Source of the DNA: Pelomyxa schiedti
Taxonomy: Eukaryota > Evosea > Pelobiontida > Pelomyxidae
Assembly (NCBI GenBank): GCA_020536535.1
Contig: JAHLWZ010000852.1
Location: 1-64,000 of the forward strand
DNA length: 64,000 nucleotides
Direction of reading: 5' to 3'
Part shown: positions 59,237 to 64,000 of the stretch, one piece after another
Layout of the letters: each line of letters begins with the position of its first letter
How positions within the stretch are numbered: position 1 is the first letter of the stretch
Translations under genes and position numbers: made by a program
Notes under the pieces: generated by a model
The model's database searches: none
Told to the model about the DNA's origin: nothing
Seen by the model: the letters and a program-made list of their open reading frames with translations, nothing else

Positions 59237-60118
59237 TCAAACTGAGGCAAGAGATGGATTCACAATGAGGACTTGACGACAGAGCTCTGTGAACGCTTCT
59301 GTAACATTATCGCCTCTCTGAGCACTGCACCTTTCAAAAAGCGGGTGGCCTACACTGTGAAGGAATTCATCGACCTCCTCGGGAGATGTGGCATCATTGT
59401 TCAGGTCAATTTTATTGGCCACAATCATTACAGTGATAGTATCTGGAGCATTTTCCATCAATTCGGCATACCATTCCTTCATCCTTAGAAAGGATTTCCT
59501 GTCTGTCGTGTCATACACTGTTGAAAAAGTTTAAAAAAACATTTCAATGAGAAGTGGGTAGGAAACGCACCAATCATCGCTCCATGAGCCCCTTTTCAAA
59601 ATAAGTTACTGGAAGAAGAATTAGGGGTACCTCTGTAGTATAGATGCGTCATAGCATGGAAGATTTCTGTTTGTAATTGTAAGGGGGTAATTATTCTATT
59701 CAGGAGAACCTTGGCCTGCAGTGTCCCAAATCTACACTTTGTGGGTAAACCAAAAAAATCAGATGGAGGGTGTACAGTCAATTTGGCTTCCTTCCCGTCT
59801 ATAGGGAATCGTTTCGACTCCAAGTTAACCCTACTCAGAGAGAAGAATTCGTTATGGTATGTTCTCTGAGAGAATTTGTACACACCCAACAGTTGCCACA
59901 GTATTGTTGTTAAAGGTTTTTTTGACAAACTGCACCAAGAGAGATGTTTTTCCACCTCCTGAATGGCCCACCATGACAAGTCTAATTGGAGTTGGTCCCA
60001 CAGGTGGGGGTGCCTTTGGGTAATTTCTCACCGACAGTGATGGTGATGATGGTGTCACTTGGGAAGCAGCGGTAGAAGAACTTGAACCATTCTTGTTTTT
60101 TGAACCGCAACCCCCCAT
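59237..60118 (-). CDS. Second Rab-like GTPase with N-myristoylation-type start
   Basis: Paralogue of the GTPase at 56372-57255. The start is MGGCGSKNKNGSSSS: Gly2 and Cys4 suit dual acylation. An upstream in-frame ATG at 60202 exists, but the Gly-Gly-Cys start fits the paralogue. The P-loop GHSGGGKTSL has the same rare Gly in place of Val as its sister. IWDTAGQ is on a short exon at about 59712-59740; G4 is ANKID and G5 is CSAQRG. The tail NPSLASV lacks cysteine. The downstream exon begins MYDTTDRKSFLRMKEWY, also like the sister gene. About five exons with introns near matching positions. The pair probably arose by local duplication with the plus-strand gene lying between. Confidence 0.88.
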
Positions 60119-60307
60119 TTCTGTTTTGGAATTTTTAGTGCGCCCGCCTTGGGTGACTTGGTCCGCCCTCTGTTGGTGACAATTTGAAGGAATTGAATTC
60201 AAACCAACTTGAAGCCGCTTTCGGCGACCACCTTGTTTTTGTCACAGAGGTGCTCTCAGGTTACAATTGTTTCCTGCTGTTCACAGGCAAGACTTTTTTT
60301 TTTTTTA

Positions 60308-62532
60308 TTACAAATCTCTGCTGGCCAAGGGGTCTGTTGGTGGGAGGAGGTAATTTGACCACCAGGGTGTGGGATCCTCAAGAACTGACATCCATTGATG
60401 GAGCTCAGTTTCGTTCTCTTTTTGTTGATTAGTTTTAAGACTTATCTGTGGAAACACACCAACGTAAAATGCTGATTCTGCAGTCACTGTGTGGATTGTG
60501 AACTGGCACGGTTTAGCATCTTGGTTCTGGTTGTCGAATTGAATTCAATTGAAATGCCAGTGAGATTTACCTTGTCCCTTGTGATGAAGTGGTCTGTGAG
60601 TTGAAGTATACCACTAGGTGCTGCATCCTGCAGAATAAAAGAACACCTTGGGATTTATTCTTGCGGGGCTAGGGACTAAAATAAAAAAGAAAGTACCGTG
60701 TCTGTCTTGAAAATGAACAAGAAGTTGTCCTTCAATACACAATACTTTTTGCTCCACAGTCCAAGCAGTGCTGCTGTATACAGAAGTTAGGAAAAGAAAC
60801 ATAGTTGGGTCACTTGCCTTGCTTCATCATGAAACCACTTCGGGTGGCTTTCCGAGTGAGTCGTGGAGCATCTGTCTTTGAATAAACAGAGGAAGCCAAA
60901 TGCGTGGCATCTGTATAAGTTATTCACTTAACGTGTTGTAATGCACAAATAAAACACACCAACAGTTTTTGTAACTGAATCCAGAATCTTTTTAAATTTC
61001 TTTGTATTCCTCCGGTGAACGGCTTCTTTTTCTACCTTCTCTTCTTCTTCTTTTCTTTTTGTTTCACTCCTTTCTTCCATGACTTGTTGAATTTGGCTCT
61101 TTTTTTTAACTGTGAAAAGGCATCAGCAAGGAAAAAGAGTTGGGAGGTTGACCTATTTCCGTTTTTTGCTTTGAGAGTAAACCTAAGAACCTTGTTGCAG
61201 CCTCTTTAGCCAAAGCTGTTGTGGTGTCAATTGGTGTCGATGTGGCACTAGTACTTGTGGAGCTTGACTCGCGTAGATGAGCAGGCTTTGGTGGCACTGG
61301 TGGGGGTCGAGTTGGGGGTGGAGGTCCAGCAGAAAATGGATCCACAAAAAAGGGATTATCCTCCTCAAGTGTTGATGTGGGCGTTGCTTCAGTTCCAGGT
61401 GCATCAAATGGAGAGGAAGGTTGAGAAAATGGATCATCTGTTGTTGGTTGAGGTGGAGTCACAGTCGGCGTTTCCAATTCGAAGTCCAACCCATCTGGAT
61501 TTGTAACTACTGAAAGTTTATGTATTGTGACGCCAATAGTGAATGGGTTCTAAACTCCTTGAGAGTAAAACGCGATAAAAAAAAAGTGTACATGAGGATC
61601 AGATGTATTATCACGATAAACTAATTTCACATCATTCATAAAAAGTTCAAAATTATGCACAATATGAGATACAAGTCTCTGAGGAAGTGCTTGCTCTCCG
61701 GGGTTTACACCTGTGAGTATTGTATTTAAGTGAGTTGGGTTATTTGCCTTGGGTATTGGTTTCTAGTTATTACTCAAAAATAACCGGAATTCGGTAGTTT
61801 TATTGGCCCTACAGCAGCTATTCCAGTCCAAGCTCTAATTTCCTTCAGGATATCCTCTTTTCCTGATGCATCAGCAGAGCTTGAGCTTCCCCCATCCGAT
61901 GATGGTGGAGCCACATACTGTTGGAATTGTAAACAAATAAACAAAAAAAAAAAAGTTGCATTGGTAAACAGTGCCACAAGTCCCTCCATGTAATACAGAG
62001 TTGGTTAAAACCAAACCTCAGGATTCGGCTCCACAACCAACAAAACGTCATCAATCCTTGCAATTGTGGGAGTCCCCGAATTGCTCACAGCCGGAGTCGT
62101 AGCTCCCAAGTTGGTGGCCGATGATGACGATGACGTCGACGACGACGAAGCCAATGAGGAAGCTGAAGGAGGTGCAGGTGCATTTTTCTTCATCTTCTGG
62201 GCGTGAACTAGGGTATTGACAGGGATTCTGAGCCTCAGTCTCCCAAGTTTTCCCCTCACGACTCTCACGGGTGCATTTGTTGTTGGTGGTGCTGATGGCT
62301 GTGGTGGTGTTGCCGCCGTCCCATAACTGGAAGTTGCACTAGTCGCGGAGCCGCTACTGCTTCCGCCTCCGCCGCCAAAGTGCTTCTCGATGGCGCCGGG
62401 GCGCAGTTCCAAGTTGGACACGTCGACTTCGCCACGTGTGAGCCCAAAGTGGATGTCGTCCTTTCCAAGGTCGGAAATGTAATCACTCAGGAACCGAAAC
62501 ACTAATAACCGCACCACCTGCTCTATCAACAT
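60308..62532 (-). CDS. Small chorein-N plus PH-domain protein (VPS13-like)
   Basis: Mini member of the VPS13/chorein lipid-transfer group. The start MLIEQVVRLLVFRFLSDYI is the chorein N-terminal signature, continued by FGLTRGEVDVSNLELRPGAI, a Ser/Gly insert, RVVRGKLGRLRLRIPVNTLV and RIDDVLLVVEP. Further exons give a KEDILKEIRAWTG helix, LVSHIVHNFELFMNDVKLVY and NPFTIGVTIHKLSVVT, all in VPS13 order. A Pro-rich linker with DPFS/NPF motifs follows, possible endocytic-adaptor binding sites. Then comes a charged coiled coil (EERSETKRKEEEEKVEKEA) and a C-terminal PH domain (RSGFMMKQ, WTVEQKVLCIEGQLLVHF, ELHQWMSVLED) ending at 60308. Full VPS13 proteins exceed 3,000 residues; this one is a few hundred, so it has the bridge entrance without the long groove. 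Confidence 0.85.
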
Positions 62533-62708
62533 CCTCCTTATTTGAGCGTTTGTTTTTTGATTTCGAATTTTTGGAGAATTGTGGCAAAATTTTGTTTGAT
62601 TCCTTTTGGGTTTTGTATGGTTACATACAGGGTGCACTGGGCATTGTTATATGGTACAAATGACCGGAAACATGGGGCGGTGATGTGGAATATACAAATG
62701 TTGCTGTA

Positions 62709-64000
62709 TTAGGACTGGGGAAGGAACAGAGCAACCGCCGCGATTGTGGTGGATGTTAGGTAATAGTCATGCTCACAGGAATCAGGGCCGGATGATAACC
62801 TTTGTGGGATTAGGCAGGAGACTGAAAAATGATGGTAGAGGGATATTACTCGGTCGCAATGAGCAGTTCGGTGAATAAAGAAGGTACGCAGGCCTGTGCA
62901 ATTACATACTGAAACAGGCACGCCATAGTATCTCCGCAGACGGTCCGTTTGTTTGCTTTGTCCCCTTCCCATAGTTGCCCGATGAAGTTGAAAACAGCAT
63001 GTGCAGTATTCGTGACACAAGCGGCTTTCTCCGTTGGGCATGCCTTAGACTTGATACTTTTAAAGATATCAATAGCGGCTTGAAATGGCCTTAGTGTGGT
63101 TGTGACCCTCACAGTACTTGGACCCTGATTGGCTTTTTTGTATCCAATGCTACTTGGTAGAAGGCACATACCAACCAAAATTCTGGTTCCACACCAAAAT
63201 CGGAGGGTGTAGATGATTTATACCGAGCCCACAGTGCCTCGGCCGCTTTGTCAGCTTCAATACATCTCGTTTTTTGTTTCACAAATGGTAGAACTTGCCC
63301 CTGTTGAGAGGATCAATTCAGGACTGTTGATTCTCTTTCGTAATTTACCTTGCACCATGTGAAAATTTCTGTGCTCGATCTCACCAAGAGTTCGGCACGT
63401 ATTATTTCGGAAATCAAATCCTCAGAAACGGCATCACCAACGGAAAGTTGGCGTATGCACTGGTCATAGATAGTTTCTAGTACTAAATGGGCAACAGGAA
63501 AAAACTCTCAGTACTTACCGGTAGTGGTGAATAGTTTAGTTTTTAGCGATTTCATGTCTGCTAGCATTCTTATTGAATCGGAAAATTCTTTGGCAACCAT
63601 TTCAACAGGTTTACTGCTAAAGGAAATTGAGATTTATCGGAAAAAGTGGTGGGTATACCTAAAAAGTTCTTGTATGGATACGGCAAGTCTTGTACAGTAC
63701 AGGTGATGAGTAGCAATGCTTGAATTGTTGAAAAAAAGGCGCATACTCATGCAACTTACCCGGATAATAACCGTGCTTCCACGTAACAGTCTTGTGCCTT
63801 TTGCTCCAGTTCAGAAAAGGAGAGGTGCGGAAGGAGTATCAGTTCAGCCATCGGCTTATTTTTTTCGGGGAAATCGGGGATAGTTATAGTCCCACTTTGG
63901 AAGCTAATGGACTGCATGAGCTATCACCACGTATTTTAAGTGACATACTATTTGAGTTCTGCTGCAAGACTGTAAATGAGAGCGTATCGCTCCAAACTCA
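62709..64000 (-). CDS. VPS9-domain Rab guanine-exchange factor, 5' end outside
   Basis: Partial gene; the 5' end lies beyond the window. The last two exons encode a VPS9 domain: KSKACPTEKAACVTNTAHAV, GDTMACLFQYVIAQACVPSL, FTELLIATE and then, through an intron at about 62806-62852, LSSGPDSCEHDYYLTSTTIA and AVALFLPQS with stop at 62709. The Tyr-Tyr-Leu-Thr-Ser segment matches the catalytic YYLTS helix of Rabex-5/VPS9 proteins, although the usual D-x-x-[L/F]-P before it is replaced by a D-T-M-A sequence. Upstream exons (about 63120-63960) are helical (EEDLISEIIRAELL-like and WARYKSSTPSDFGVEPEFW). VPS9 factors activate Rab5-type GTPases, so the Rab-like neighbours are plausible clients (inference). 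Confidence 0.82.

Overview
This is nuclear DNA from an intron-rich, gene-dense protist. Coding exons are split by short GT-AG introns, mostly 40-70 bp and often with a CTAAC-like branch point. Gaps between genes are commonly only 60-250 bp, stops are standard, and there is no operon structure. The gene content is that of a complex free-living amoeboid or unikont-like eukaryote: Rab and VPS9 trafficking factors, a TKL kinase, a receptor-type cyclic-nucleotide phosphodiesterase, NELF-B, KIF-binding protein, PRP18 and U6 snRNA. I favour Amoebozoa, but that is an inference and no single gene proves it.

Layout. 1-1089 is unresolved, with a weak FG-repeat-like fragment. 1090-8336 holds a SAP-uracil-DNA glycosylase fusion (+), a secreted PKD/EGF protein (-) and a Rab-VWA fusion (+). 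8668-14204 is an ankyrin/PapD-like/TKL kinase with many tiny exons (+). 14346-15760 is a decayed Ty3/gypsy retroelement (-), followed by an intact U6 snRNA gene (-). 16121-31050 is a run of five minus-strand genes: F-box-ankyrin, kinase-Sel1, a ZZ-adenylation-carrier-reductase megaprotein, a transmembrane sensor phosphodiesterase and a HAD hydrolase. 31234-37967 has NELF-B (+), a DUF1232-RING protein (-), KIFBP (-) and a DLDETL phosphatase (+). 38195-45626 holds low-complexity plus-strand genes without recognisable family, a hairpin-rich candidate RNA and a 192-bp inverted repeat. 45800-48866 has PRP18 (-) and an RPC9-SET fusion (+). 48923-56183 is a long SF1 helicase gene (-). 56372-64000 is a trafficking block: two Rab-like GTPases with N-myristoylation-type starts, a small chorein-PH protein and a VPS9 Rab-GEF (all -), plus one plus-strand membrane-protein gene.

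Two themes stand out. First, domain fusion: SAP+UNG, Rab+VWA, F-box+ankyrin, kinase+Sel1, ZZ+A-PCP-R and RPC9+SET, each supported by introns whose phases join the parts into one frame. Second, microexons of 7, 12, 14 and 15 nt that encode catalytic-core residues of the phosphodiesterase and the TKL kinase. Exon joins were worked out by eye from splice signals, reading frame and family motifs; transcripts have not been consulted.
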